Shown here in pieces: positions 24,332 to 32,230 of a stretch of 32,563 nucleotides of DNA. Below the pieces are notes generated by a model that saw only the letters and a list, made by a program, of their open reading frames with translations, was not told the DNA's origin and made no database searches. Source of the stretch: Anaerolineae bacterium (GTDB lineage: Bacteria; Pseudomonadota; Alphaproteobacteria; DSM-16000; Inquilinaceae); the NCBI GenBank assembly GCA_028285185.1, contig JANQQD010000217.1, positions 1 to 32,563 on the forward strand. The letters are read 5' to 3'. Made by a program: the position numbers and the translations under genes. Positions within the stretch are counted from its first letter, which is position 1. Each line of letters opens with the position of its first letter.

Positions 24332-26125
24332 ATGGATGCTTACGCCCCTGCCGGCAAGGTATCGACTTGGCTGGCAAAGTTCTCCGCCGCGCTTGACGCC
24401 AGGGACATTGAGGCGCTGAAGGCACTGTTCGGTGACGAGTGCTATTGGCGCGACCTTGTCGCCTTCACCTGGAACATCAAGACGATGGAAGGCCGCGACG
24501 CCATCGGCGACATGGCCGCCGCCACCCTTGATGCCGTCAATCCGAAAGCCTGGCAGATCGACGGCGATGCGACGGAAGCGGACGGAGTGACCGATGCCTG
24601 GTTCACCTTCGAGACCGACGCGGTCTGGGGCAGGGGCCATGTGCGGCTGAAGGATGGCGCGTGCTGGACGCTGCTGACCACGGCCCAACAGCTCAAAGGG
24701 CATGAAGAGAAGAGAGGCCCGACCCGCGACCATGGCGTGGCCCACGGCGCCTTCCGCGACCGGGAGACCTATGCCGAGGCCCGCGCCCGTGAGGCAGCGG
24801 AACTGGGGTACGAGGCCCAGCCCTATGTGGTGATCATCGGCGGCGGCCAGGGCGGCATTGCGCTGGGCGCGCGCCTCCGCCGCCTGGATGTGCCCACGGT
24901 CATCCTGGAGAAGAACGACCGCGCCGGCGACAGCTGGCGCAAGCGCTACAAGTCGCTCTGCCTGCACGACCCGGTCTGGTACGACCACCTGCCCTACCTG
25001 CCCTTCCCCGATCACTGGCCGGTGTTCAGCCCGAAGGACAAGATCGGCGACTGGCTGGAAAGCTATACCCGGATCATGGAGCTCAACTACTGGACCCGGT
25101 CGATGGCCCGGTCGGCGCAATATGACGAAGCGTCGGGCGAATGGACCATCGTGGTCGACCGGGACGGCGAAGAGGTGATCCTGAAGCCCAAGCACCTGGT
25201 GCTGGCCACGGGGATGTCGGGCGTGCCGAGCGTTCCGAACCTGCCCGGACAGGACATTTTCAAGGGCGAAAGGCACCATTCCTCCCGCCACCCGGGACCG
25301 GACGACTATGTCGGCAAGAAAGTCGTCGTGGTCGGCTCCAACAACTCCGCCCACGATATCTGTGGCGCGCTGTGGGAGGCCGGCATCGACGTCACCATGG
25401 TCCAGCGCTCCTCCACACATATCGTGAAGTCTGAGACGCTGATGGAGTTGGCGCTGGGCGCGCTCTATTCGGAGCAGGCAGTGGCCAACGGCATCACCAC
25501 GGATCTGGCGGACCTGATCTTCGCCTCGATCCCCTACAAGGTGCTGCCAGCCATCCAGCGCCCACAATGCGACGAGACCCGCAAGCGGGACGCCGACCTG
25601 TATGAACGACTGGAAAAGGCGGGCTTCCTGTTGGATTTCGGCGCCGACGATACCGGACTGTTCCTGAAGTATCTGCGCCGCGGTTCGGGCTACTATATCG
25701 ATGTTGGCGCGTCGGAACTGATCGCGAATGGTTCGATCAAGCTGAAGACCGGCCAGGTCACCCACTTTACCGAAACCGGCATCGTGCTGGAGGACGGCAC
25801 CGAACTGCCGGCCGATCTGGTGGTGTTCGCCACTGGCTATGGCTCCATGAACGGATGGGCTGCCAACCTGATCAGCCAGGAGGTGGCGGACAAGGTGGGC
25901 AAGGTCTGGGGGCTCGGCTCCGACACGGCCAAAGACCCGGGGCCCTGGGAGGGCGAGTTGCGCAACATGTGGAAGCCGACGCAGCAGCAAGCTTTGTGGT
26001 TCCACGGCGGCAACCTGCACCAGTCCCGCCACTATTCCCAGTTCCTGTCCTTGCAGTTGAAGGCCCGCGAGGCTGGCATGCCGACACCGGTCTACGGCGT
26101 GGCCGAGGTGCACCACACGGCGTGA
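24332..26125 (+). CDS. Flavin-containing monooxygenase-like oxidoreductase with N-terminal NTF2/SnoaL-like domain
   Basis: 597 residues. The first ~150 form an NTF2/SnoaL-like domain (WLAKFSAALDARDIEALKAL, then CYWRDLVAFTWNIKTMEGRD). The rest is a two-dinucleotide-binding flavoprotein. It has FAD motif VVIIGGGQGGIALGARLRR (about 168-186), EKNDRAGDSWRKRY, HLVLATGMSGVPSVPNLPG, an FMO-like fingerprint FKGERHHSSRH, the NADPH motif VVVVGSNNSAHDICGALWEA and the late VVFATGYGSMNGW. This architecture, with 'WYDHLPYLPFPDHWPVF', is a known family of FMO/Baeyer-Villiger-like enzymes that oxidise a C, N or S centre with NADPH and O2. Substrate unknown. It is cytoplasmic. The GGGAGG before ATG 24332 supports the start. 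It appears monocistronic. Confidence 0.87.
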   Translation: MDAYAPAGKVSTWLAKFSAALDARDIEALKALFGDECYWRDLVAFTWNIKTMEGRDAIGDMAAATLDAVNPKAWQIDGDATEADGVTDAWFTFETDAVWGRGHVRLKDGACWTLLTTAQQLKGHEEKRGPTRDHGVAHGAFRDRETYAEARAREAAELGYEAQPYVVIIGGGQGGIALGARLRRLDVPTVILEKNDRAGDSWRKRYKSLCLHDPVWYDHLPYLPFPDHWPVFSPKDKIGDWLESYTRIMELNYWTRSMARSAQYDEASGEWTIVVDRDGEEVILKPKHLVLATGMSGVPSVPNLPGQDIFKGERHHSSRHPGPDDYVGKKVVVVGSNNSAHDICGALWEAGIDVTMVQRSSTHIVKSETLMELALGALYSEQAVANGITTDLADLIFASIPYKVLPAIQRPQCDETRKRDADLYERLEKAGFLLDFGADDTGLFLKYLRRGSGYYIDVGASELIANGSIKLKTGQVTHFTETGIVLEDGTELPADLVVFATGYGSMNGWAANLISQEVADKVGKVWGLGSDTAKDPGPWEGELRNMWKPTQQQALWFHGGNLHQSRHYSQFLSLQLKAREAGMPTPVYGVAEVHHTA

Positions 26126-26266
26126 GCCGAAAGGCGACCGGGATCGGCGGCGCGATAAACTGCCATGTGCTAGAGCTTTCAATCGCCACGAGGCCGCCGA
26201 TGCTCCCCTCTTGGGCCCGGCGGCCTCGACTGGCACCGGATCCTGCCCCATGGAGTGCGAACGGCG

Positions 26267-26614
26267 ATGGCAGAGTCGAAGATTTCGGCGGAAACACGCC
26301 TGGCGACGTACGGAACGCTTGCGCCCGGACGGGTCAACAACGGCCAACTTGCAGACCTGCGGGGGTATTGGCGGCAGGGCACGGTCAGGGGCCGGCTCGT
26401 CCAGGCCGGATGGGGAGCCGAACTCGGCTATCCCGGATTGATCCTCGATCCGTCCGGGCAGGACATTGACGTCCACGTCTTCGAATCTCCGGACCTGACC
26501 GACCATTGGCCGCGTCTCGACGGGTTCGAAGGTGCCGGCTATCGCAGGGTTATTACCAAGGTTTCCACGGCGGACGGCGATCTGCACGCATCGATCTACG
26601 TCATCGACACCTGA
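26267..26614 (+). CDS. Gamma-glutamylcyclotransferase-like (GGCT/AIG2 fold) protein
   Basis: About 115 residues. The N-terminal YGTLAPG matches the 'YGTLxxG' substrate-binding loop of the GGCT/AIG2 family. LDGFEGAGYRR holds the conserved catalytic Glu position ('LDxxEGxxY'), and the C-terminal ASIYVID strand completes the small beta-barrel. Such proteins cyclise gamma-glutamyl amines or act on other gamma-glutamyl or sugar-amide substrates; the actual substrate is unknown. I prefer the ATG at 26267 (GGAG about 11 nt upstream) over a GTG at 26255. The gene stands alone between the FMO-like gene and a convergent hypothetical gene. Confidence 0.78.
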   Translation: MAESKISAETRLATYGTLAPGRVNNGQLADLRGYWRQGTVRGRLVQAGWGAELGYPGLILDPSGQDIDVHVFESPDLTDHWPRLDGFEGAGYRRVITKVSTADGDLHASIYVIDT

Positions 26615-26682
26615 CCTTGATGGGATCCCATTCCGGCGATGTATGGCCGGACGGCGCGCATCAACGGGGAACGGTCAACGTA

Positions 26683-27315
26683 TCATTTCGGTGGATACAA
26701 GAGATCTTTGCTTCCAAGAAGTGATATCAAGTTTCCCCGTGTATATTGATAAGTGTCGATTAAATCAAATGACCCATTTCCCGACAGCGGGTCGATCACG
26801 TCAAAACCACCTCCATCCCTCCACGCGCCGAGACCGAGGCGAGAGAGCTGTGAAGCCCCGAGGCGAAAGGCAAACTCTGCAAAACGTGTCCTGTCTGGCC
26901 CCGCAGATCGCCGGTTTGCAGTGATATCCGGCAGTCGGGGCAGCTCCGTCATCGTATGGCCATCGCCTGCCAAGGTCTTCCGATTACTGCATGAATCCCA
27001 AGAGACGAAAAAGCAGTTTGCGGCAATGAGATCGAAAACCGTTGGCTCGCCCCTATGCCGCTGCAGTTGGAGCCCGTGGGCTGGCGTCCAGCCCGGTCTG
27101 AAAGTGTGTCGCAGCGGTCGAAGCGCTCTCCCCGGATCGCACTCACGCATCATTCCGAGCCGGGCCAGCATGTCGGAAGGAAGATCGAAATCGTTCTCAC
27201 CAAGATGTTCAAACTCCGCCACGCCGTCTCCGTGGTCTTCGCAGCGGAAGTAGATGCTCAGGGCAATCGGCCAGACCAAGCCCTCGTAACCCTCCGTGTC
27301 GACTTGGTTAACCAT
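26683..27315 (-). CDS. Hypothetical protein in an AT-richer patch
   Basis: 210 residues from ATG 27315, with no family I recognise. The frame reads like a real protein: mixed composition, hydrophobic core stretches (EGLVWPIALSIYF, FDLIAANCFFVSWD) and acidic segments (CEDHGDGVAEFEHLGENDFD), with no Arg/Pro-rich antisense flavour. Its 3' half uses A/T-ending codons (GAT, TTA, AAT, ATA, TAT) much more than its neighbours and ends in a visibly AT-richer patch around 26690-26770. That suggests acquired DNA or a poorly conserved gene. The ribosome site is weak (AGCAGCGAAA). It could be a degenerate gene, but no stop interrupts it. Confidence 0.5.
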   Translation of the reverse strand: MVNQVDTEGYEGLVWPIALSIYFRCEDHGDGVAEFEHLGENDFDLPSDMLARLGMMRECDPGRALRPLRHTFRPGWTPAHGLQLQRHRGEPTVFDLIAANCFFVSWDSCSNRKTLAGDGHTMTELPRLPDITANRRSAGPDRTRFAEFAFRLGASQLSRLGLGAWRDGGGFDVIDPLSGNGSFDLIDTYQYTRGNLISLLGSKDLLYPPK

Positions 27316-27517
27316 TTTCGCTGCTATCGCGGTCGTTTATCGAAAGCGCGGTTGTAGCATCCAGACCAGAAGGGTCAACAAAGTTGATTTCGTGACGGCG
27401 CAGCACGACGCATCCTGCCTCTGAACGACGATCGAGCGCGGAAAACCTGATACATGGTTGAGCGCCTGGTCAGCCACAGGGTCGGAGATTGGGTCTAGCT
27501 TGGCCCTACCGTCTGAA

Positions 27518-28360
27518 TCACTCCGCGGCCAGGGATGTCAGGTAGGCAAGCAGATCGATGCGTTCCGTCGCATCCCTGACGCCTGGGAAGGCAGAGATCG
27601 TTCCAGGCACGGCGTCTCGTGGGCTCTGAAGATAGGCGTCCAGCTCCGCCAGGCCCCATGTGCCGATCACCTCGCCATGGCTGATCATCGCGGTGGAATA
27701 GGGGAAACCATCGATCGATGCGACCGGCCGGCCGACGATCTCCCATAGACGAGGCCCGATCAGGGACCGGCCATCGACGTCTGGCGAATGGCAGGCGCTG
27801 CACCTGCGGAACACGCGCTCCCCCCTGTCCGCGTCGGCGTTCGCCACCTGGGTTTCGAGCGGGACGTCGGACACAGGGCCGGCGTCTTCCCCATCGGAAG
27901 GCACCGTCCCACTGTCGCCGGCCGCCTGGTCCGCTTGGGCAAGGCAGGCTTCGCCAGCCCGTCCTGCCCACCCCAAGGCTTCGATCATGTCCAGCATAAG
28001 AGAACCGGCATGCTCCAGGTCGGCGGCCGACGAATCTCGAACATAGGTGACGAACACGGGCACAAGCTTGTCCGGTCCGATCTGTTCGGGCATGCAGTGG
28101 ACGTAGTCGCCGTAGATCGTGCCGTAGAGGAAGCCGTTGAACAGCCCCAGCACTAGCGCTTCGCATGCCAGGCCGGGTGCCGAGCCGGCTTCGCCGCAGA
28201 CGTCGATCACCGTTGATCTGTGAACGAAGACGGTCTGCAGGCCCAGGTGATTGGAACCATCGTGCGGCACCGTGCCCGGTGTTTCGTCGGTCGCCAGACC
28301 GCTTGACGGCGCACAGGCCAGTATCAGGCACAGGCCGACGCAACACAGCCATGTCTTCAT
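27518..28360 (-). CDS. Exported Rap1a-like domain fused to class I cytochrome c domain
   Basis: 280 residues. The N-terminus MKTWLCCVGLCLILACAPSS is an export signal and may be a lipoprotein signal (ILAC). Residues 50-142 look like the Rap1a/Tai domain, four-cysteine periplasmic proteins known as immunity factors: GLACEALVLGLFNGFLYGTI, HCMPEQIGPDKLVPVFVTYV, then AGSLMLDMIEALGWA. After a linker, residues 175-280 are a class I cytochrome c: DRGERVFRRCSACHS with the CXXCH heme site (187-191) and LIGPRLWEIVGRPVASIDGF. The usual PGTKMAF motif that supplies the axial Met reads PGTISAF (252-258), so that ligand is missing. It is a periplasmic redox or sensing protein of unclear role. Confidence 0.8.
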   Translation of the reverse strand: MKTWLCCVGLCLILACAPSSGLATDETPGTVPHDGSNHLGLQTVFVHRSTVIDVCGEAGSAPGLACEALVLGLFNGFLYGTIYGDYVHCMPEQIGPDKLVPVFVTYVRDSSAADLEHAGSLMLDMIEALGWAGRAGEACLAQADQAAGDSGTVPSDGEDAGPVSDVPLETQVANADADRGERVFRRCSACHSPDVDGRSLIGPRLWEIVGRPVASIDGFPYSTAMISHGEVIGTWGLAELDAYLQSPRDAVPGTISAFPGVRDATERIDLLAYLTSLAAE

Positions 28361-28756
28361 GGATCAGCCCCCGAGCGCTTTCGCCTGCCCAATCGGTCCG
28401 TCCAGCCTCTTGGCGGATGCGCTAGGCGCAACGCTATCGCAACTCCCTGGCAAGACACAGCATCGTCGGTGGGACAAGAGCGGTTTCTGATTGCCTGGCG
28501 CCTCGGTCGCCCGGACGGATCGCCTCACTTGCCGATGGTCAGTGCAGTTTCCGTTAGGGCGCGGTAAATCGGGCGTCGCACGCCAAGCGGATATGATTTG
28601 CGGCGCGCGCATCGCGCGCCGTCGAGAAGAAGTTCGCGCTCGACCAGGTGGCCCTCGGCGGAAGCGGGGCAATTCTAGACGCCGACGCGCCCGACGGCGC
28701 TTGGCACTGCGGGTGCTCGCCTCCCGCTTGATCGTCGCCTTTTGGATCGCTGCGGG
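28361..28756. other. Gap between the phosphatase and cytochrome genes, nothing recognised
   Basis: 396 nt without a credible gene. The open frames here are Arg-rich and look like GC-rich noise. The region should carry the cytochrome gene's promoter on the minus strand and the end of the phosphatase transcript, but I find no clear -35/-10 pair, terminator or RNA element. Confidence 0.4.
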
Positions 28757-30274
28757 CTACGGGCTGACGACTGTCAGGCGTCCCTCAACGGCGGGTGCGA
28801 CCTCTCCGGCGTCGGCGATGAAGGCCATTACCTGGGTGGCCACAAAGTCCCCCGAAGTGGCATCGATGACGACTCGACCGGCTGCGAACGCGTCATACCC
28901 GTCGCCGCCGCCGGCAATGTAGTCGTTGGTGGCCACCAGATAGTGCGCCTCAGGGTCCAGTGGTGCGCCGGCGATGGTCACGGCGACGACCCGTTCGCCC
29001 GGAGCCCGGGTGGCGTCGTATTCGATGCTGATTCCGGAGACATGCGGGAACCGGCCGGCAACATCCTCTACCCGGCTGAACCCGTTCTCCAGGACCGCGA
29101 TGACATCTGCCCCCGCCATCTCCAACAGCACGGTGCGGTTGCCGAAGGGCAGCTCTTCCTGGATATGGCGGCGGGTCAGCACTGTTCCGGCGGCATATTC
29201 GCGGTCGGCACGGATGCCGCCGCCATTGGTGATCGCGACATCCGCACCGACGGCCGCACGCATGGCGTCGGCCACCAGATTGCCGAAGGCATTTTCGCCC
29301 GTTCGCACGCTCTGGCGGCGGGTATCGAGCGCGGTCGCCGTGGTGCCGATCTCCACGCCTAGTTCTTCGTCCAGCTGGGCCTCATAGACGGCCACGGCAG
29401 CGGCGATCGCCTCGTCGGGCTCCACCCCCAGCGTGTTCACGACGTCGTACGACGCGTGCCAGACCACCGCGCCCTCGTCATCGCGATCGAGCGTCAAATC
29501 GATGACAGTGACGAAGTCGGCCTGGCTGTTCGACTCCACGAACGCCGTCGCGCCAAACCATTTGATCCGCAGGTCATGGTCGTCACCGCCGAGGATCAGC
29601 GGAACCGCGCCCTGGGCGATCAAGCGGTCGTCTTCCGAAACCGTCGTGTGGGCGAGTGCGATGGCGAAATCCACGCCATCGGCGGCCAGCGCTGCCGCCT
29701 GCTCAGCCGCGACCTCGGTGACGTCCCGGAAGGTGACGGGCTCCGGGCTGGCGCGCTCCGCCGTGGTTGGCGTGGTCAGCCCGAAGACGCCGATGGTCCA
29801 GTCGCCGAAGGCGAACTGCGTGTTGGCCAGAACCCCCTCCGGCAGGCCGCCATCCGGCGCCACGGAGTTGGCCGAGACGATCGCGAACTCCGCCTCCGCC
29901 ACGCGCTGGACCATCACGTCCGGTCCGAAATCGTACTCGTGGTTGCCCAGCGCCATCACGTCGATCCCGACCTGATTGAGCAGGTCGATGAAATGCGCCC
30001 CTTGATCGATACCGGAGAGAAGAGAGGGCGAAATCGTATCGCCGCCATGCGTGACCAGCACATGTTCGGCATCCGCCCTCGCTCCGGCGACCACCGAGGC
30101 CAGCTTCGGCAGGCCGCCTCTGCCGTCTTCGTCGGTCATGCGGTCGATATCGTTGACATGCACGATGCGGATGTGGATCGGCTCCGCGGCCGCCGATCCG
30201 GCGGCAATCACGGTGGCGACAAACAGTCCGGTCGGAAGGGTTAATCGGCGAAGTGGGTTCCCTGAAATCGACAT
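28757..30274 (-). CDS. Periplasmic 5'-nucleotidase/UshA-like metallophosphatase with altered metal ligands
   Basis: 505 residues. A signal peptide (LTLPTGLFVATVIAAGSAAA) is followed by a calcineurin-like phosphatase domain and a 5'-nucleotidase C-terminal domain (about 325-490: RTGENAFGNLVADAMRAAVG, AITNGGGIRAD, LPFGNRTVLLEMAGADV, NDYIAGGGDGYDAF). Metal motifs are GGDT (77-80), GNHEYDFG (110-117) and AHTT (208-211). Two positions differ: DxH of motif I reads NDID (41-44), and the usual GGHxH reads GGDDH (229-233). It should act on nucleotides or other phosphate esters in the periplasm, if it is active. ATG 30274 has GGAGG 8 nt upstream; a farther start at 30475 lacks a signal-peptide-like N-terminus. 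Confidence 0.86.
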   Translation of the reverse strand: MSISGNPLRRLTLPTGLFVATVIAAGSAAAEPIHIRIVHVNDIDRMTDEDGRGGLPKLASVVAGARADAEHVLVTHGGDTISPSLLSGIDQGAHFIDLLNQVGIDVMALGNHEYDFGPDVMVQRVAEAEFAIVSANSVAPDGGLPEGVLANTQFAFGDWTIGVFGLTTPTTAERASPEPVTFRDVTEVAAEQAAALAADGVDFAIALAHTTVSEDDRLIAQGAVPLILGGDDHDLRIKWFGATAFVESNSQADFVTVIDLTLDRDDEGAVVWHASYDVVNTLGVEPDEAIAAAVAVYEAQLDEELGVEIGTTATALDTRRQSVRTGENAFGNLVADAMRAAVGADVAITNGGGIRADREYAAGTVLTRRHIQEELPFGNRTVLLEMAGADVIAVLENGFSRVEDVAGRFPHVSGISIEYDATRAPGERVVAVTIAGAPLDPEAHYLVATNDYIAGGGDGYDAFAAGRVVIDATSGDFVATQVMAFIADAGEVAPAVEGRLTVVSP

Positions 30275-30619
30275 GGCTTGGCCTCCACTACGGGATGACA
30301 CGGCTGGGCCCTTCTCCAGGCGATCGGTCGATCGGCCGACGGGGGATCCGAAGCGCTCCGCGCCGGAGGCGTACGCCGCCCTAGAGCGAGGGTGTTCACC
30401 AAGACCGCCCAGAGAACTCACTTTCGCGTTCGACCGCACAGCGCGCAACCTGCGTCTGCGGTAGACGGTGTCCACTTGGTCGCCTCGGCATCGCCCTTCG
30501 CGCGCATGAGGGGCGCAGATGACGCTGTTTCCCTTCGTTTCCTGACCTTTCGGGCAACAGGCAGCGCCCTATTCTGAGGCAACGGAACAAACAAGCCTGT
30601 TTTGGGAGGGGCGCATTCG
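30275..30619. promoter_or_regulatory. Divergent region before the mttB-like operon
   Basis: 345 nt that must hold promoters for the phosphatase gene (minus) and the mttB-like operon (plus). A TATTCT at about 30570-30575 could be a -10 element for the plus strand, but its -35 is poor. A CGATCGGTCGATCGG direct repeat lies near 30341. Nothing else is recognised. Confidence 0.3.
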
Positions 30620-30673
30620 ATGGTTTGGTCTGGCGGCATGGATTGGCGCCGAGCCGGGGGCGTTTGCCGATGA
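30620..30673 (+). CDS. Possible 17-codon leader ORF coupled to the mttB-like gene
   Basis: The best ribosome site in this region, GGGAGGGG (30604-30611), stands 8 nt before the ATG at 30620. That ATG opens the frame MVWSGGMDWRRAGGVCR and stops at a TGA that overlaps the mttB-like ATG (ATGA at 30670-30673). The arrangement suggests translational coupling. The peptide has no recognised family and may matter only through its translation. The alternative, that the site serves a TTG at 30625 in the mttB frame, has poor spacing (13 nt). Confidence 0.4.
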   Translation: MVWSGGMDWRRAGGVCR

Positions 30674-32208
30674 GCGCTGCTCCAGAACGCCGCCCCGGCG
30701 GGCGGCGCGGGGCGCGGCGGGAACGGCGCGGAGAGGGTGGACCGTCGGCGCCGGCGACGATCACCCGCAAGGTTGGTTTCTACGACTTTGCGGATGAAGA
30801 CGCGCTGGCCCGGATCGAAGATCAGGCCGACTGGCTCCTGCAAGAGGTGGGGGTCGAGTTCCGCGACGATCCGGAAGCGCTCAGAATCTGGCGCGCGGCC
30901 GGTGCCGACGTGCAGGAGACGCGTGTGCGGCTGGACCGCGGCATGGCGCGGTCGCTGTGCGGCACCGCGCCTGCGGAGTTCACCCAGGCCGCCCGCAATC
31001 CCGACCGGTCGGTGACTATCGGTGGCCGGCATCAGGTCTTCGCGCCCGTCTACGGCCCACCCTTCGTGCGCTGCTTGGAGAAGGGGCGTCGTTATGGCTC
31101 GCTGGAGGATTTCGAGAAGTTGGTGAAGCTGACGGCCATGCTGCCGTCGCTGCACCATTCCGGCTTCGTCACCTGCGAGCCCTGCGACGTGCCGGTCAAC
31201 AAGCGCCATCTGGACATGCTGTATGCCCATATGCGCTGGTCCGACAAACCGTTCCTCGGCGCGATCACGGCGATGGAACGGGCCGAGGACAGCGTGGCCA
31301 TGGCGCGCATCCTGTTCGGCGACGAGGCTGTCGACCGGCACTGCGTGATCATGGGCAACGTCAACACCAACTCGCCGATGCTGGTCGACAAGGTGGTGAC
31401 CGAAGCCATCCGCGTCTATTCCGCAGCCGGGCAGGGGATGATCGTGGCGCCGTTCATCCTCGGGGGCGCCATGGGGCCGGTCACCACGGCGGCCTCGATC
31501 GCCCAGGCACTGGCCGAGGCTATGGCCTGCTGCGCGTTCAGCCAGCTTGTGCGCCCGGGTGCGCCCTTCATCCTTGGCAACTTCCTGTCGTCCATGAGCC
31601 TGAAGAGCGGCGCGCCCACCTTCGGCATGCCGGAACCGGTGATCTCCAACTACGTGATCGGCCAGCTTGCGCGGCGCCTGGGCGTGCCCCTCCGCTGTGG
31701 CGGATCGCTGACTGCCTCCAAGGTCCCGGATGCACAGGCCGCCTATGAAAGCGCGGACTCGATGCAGTCGACGGCACTCGCCGGCGCCAATTTCGTACTG
31801 CATTCCGCCGGTTGGCTGGAAGGCGGGCTGGTGACGGGGTTCGAGAAGCTGATCCTCGATGCCGATAGGCTGGGGGCTTACCATGTCCTATTGGGAGGCC
31901 TGCCCGTCGACGACAACGCGCTGGCGCGAGACGCCTACGGCGAGGTGGCCCCAGGCGGCCATTTCTTGGGCTGCGGCCATACGCTAGCGAATTACGAAAC
32001 GGCCTATTACGACGCCCGCCTATCCGACAGCGAGAGCTTCGAGCAATGGACCGAGCGGGGCGAGAAAGACGCGTGCCGCCGCGCCCATGAACGTTGGACG
32101 CGCATGCTAGACGAATACCAGGCCCCATCGATCGACGAAGCAACGGACGAGGCCTTGCGCGACTTCATCGACCGCCGCAAGGCGGAGATGCCGGACGCTT
32201 GGTACTAG
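30670..32208 (+). CDS. Trimethylamine methyltransferase MttB-family protein (non-pyrrolysine)
   Basis: 512 residues of the MttB superfamily, which transfers a methyl group from a quaternary or tertiary amine to a corrinoid protein or other acceptor. It starts with the basic, Gly/Arg-rich leader usual in the alphaproteobacterial members (MSAAPERRPGGRRGARRERR). Family blocks follow, such as GSLEDFEKLVKLTAMLPSLH, FVTCEPCDVPVN, VIMGNVNTNSPMLVDKVVTE, MIVAPFILGGAMGPVTTAAS and GGSLTASKVPDAQAAYESAD. The frame contains no internal TAG, so it is a pyrrolysine-free homologue, and the substrate may be a betaine or related compound instead of trimethylamine. It lies 22 nt before a dimethylglycine-dehydrogenase-like gene in the same operon. 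Confidence 0.88.
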   Translation: MSAAPERRPGGRRGARRERRGEGGPSAPATITRKVGFYDFADEDALARIEDQADWLLQEVGVEFRDDPEALRIWRAAGADVQETRVRLDRGMARSLCGTAPAEFTQAARNPDRSVTIGGRHQVFAPVYGPPFVRCLEKGRRYGSLEDFEKLVKLTAMLPSLHHSGFVTCEPCDVPVNKRHLDMLYAHMRWSDKPFLGAITAMERAEDSVAMARILFGDEAVDRHCVIMGNVNTNSPMLVDKVVTEAIRVYSAAGQGMIVAPFILGGAMGPVTTAASIAQALAEAMACCAFSQLVRPGAPFILGNFLSSMSLKSGAPTFGMPEPVISNYVIGQLARRLGVPLRCGGSLTASKVPDAQAAYESADSMQSTALAGANFVLHSAGWLEGGLVTGFEKLILDADRLGAYHVLLGGLPVDDNALARDAYGEVAPGGHFLGCGHTLANYETAYYDARLSDSESFEQWTERGEKDACRRAHERWTRMLDEYQAPSIDEATDEALRDFIDRRKAEMPDAWY

Positions 32209-32230
32209 GGACCCTGGAGGGAGGAAAGAG

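Noticed and set aside
23729-26587. A 952-codon open frame on the minus strand covering the FMO-like gene and its flanks.
   Set aside because: It is antisense to a gene with clear FAD and NADPH motifs. Its translation has no recognisable domain and has the composition of a GC-rich antisense frame.
28364-28672. A 102-codon minus-strand frame in the gap between the phosphatase and cytochrome genes.
   Set aside because: Arg-rich composition, no ribosome site and no protein-like pattern.
30418-31884. A 488-codon minus-strand frame opposite the mttB-like gene.
   Set aside because: His/Arg/Gln-rich antisense product with no domain; the plus-strand gene is well supported.
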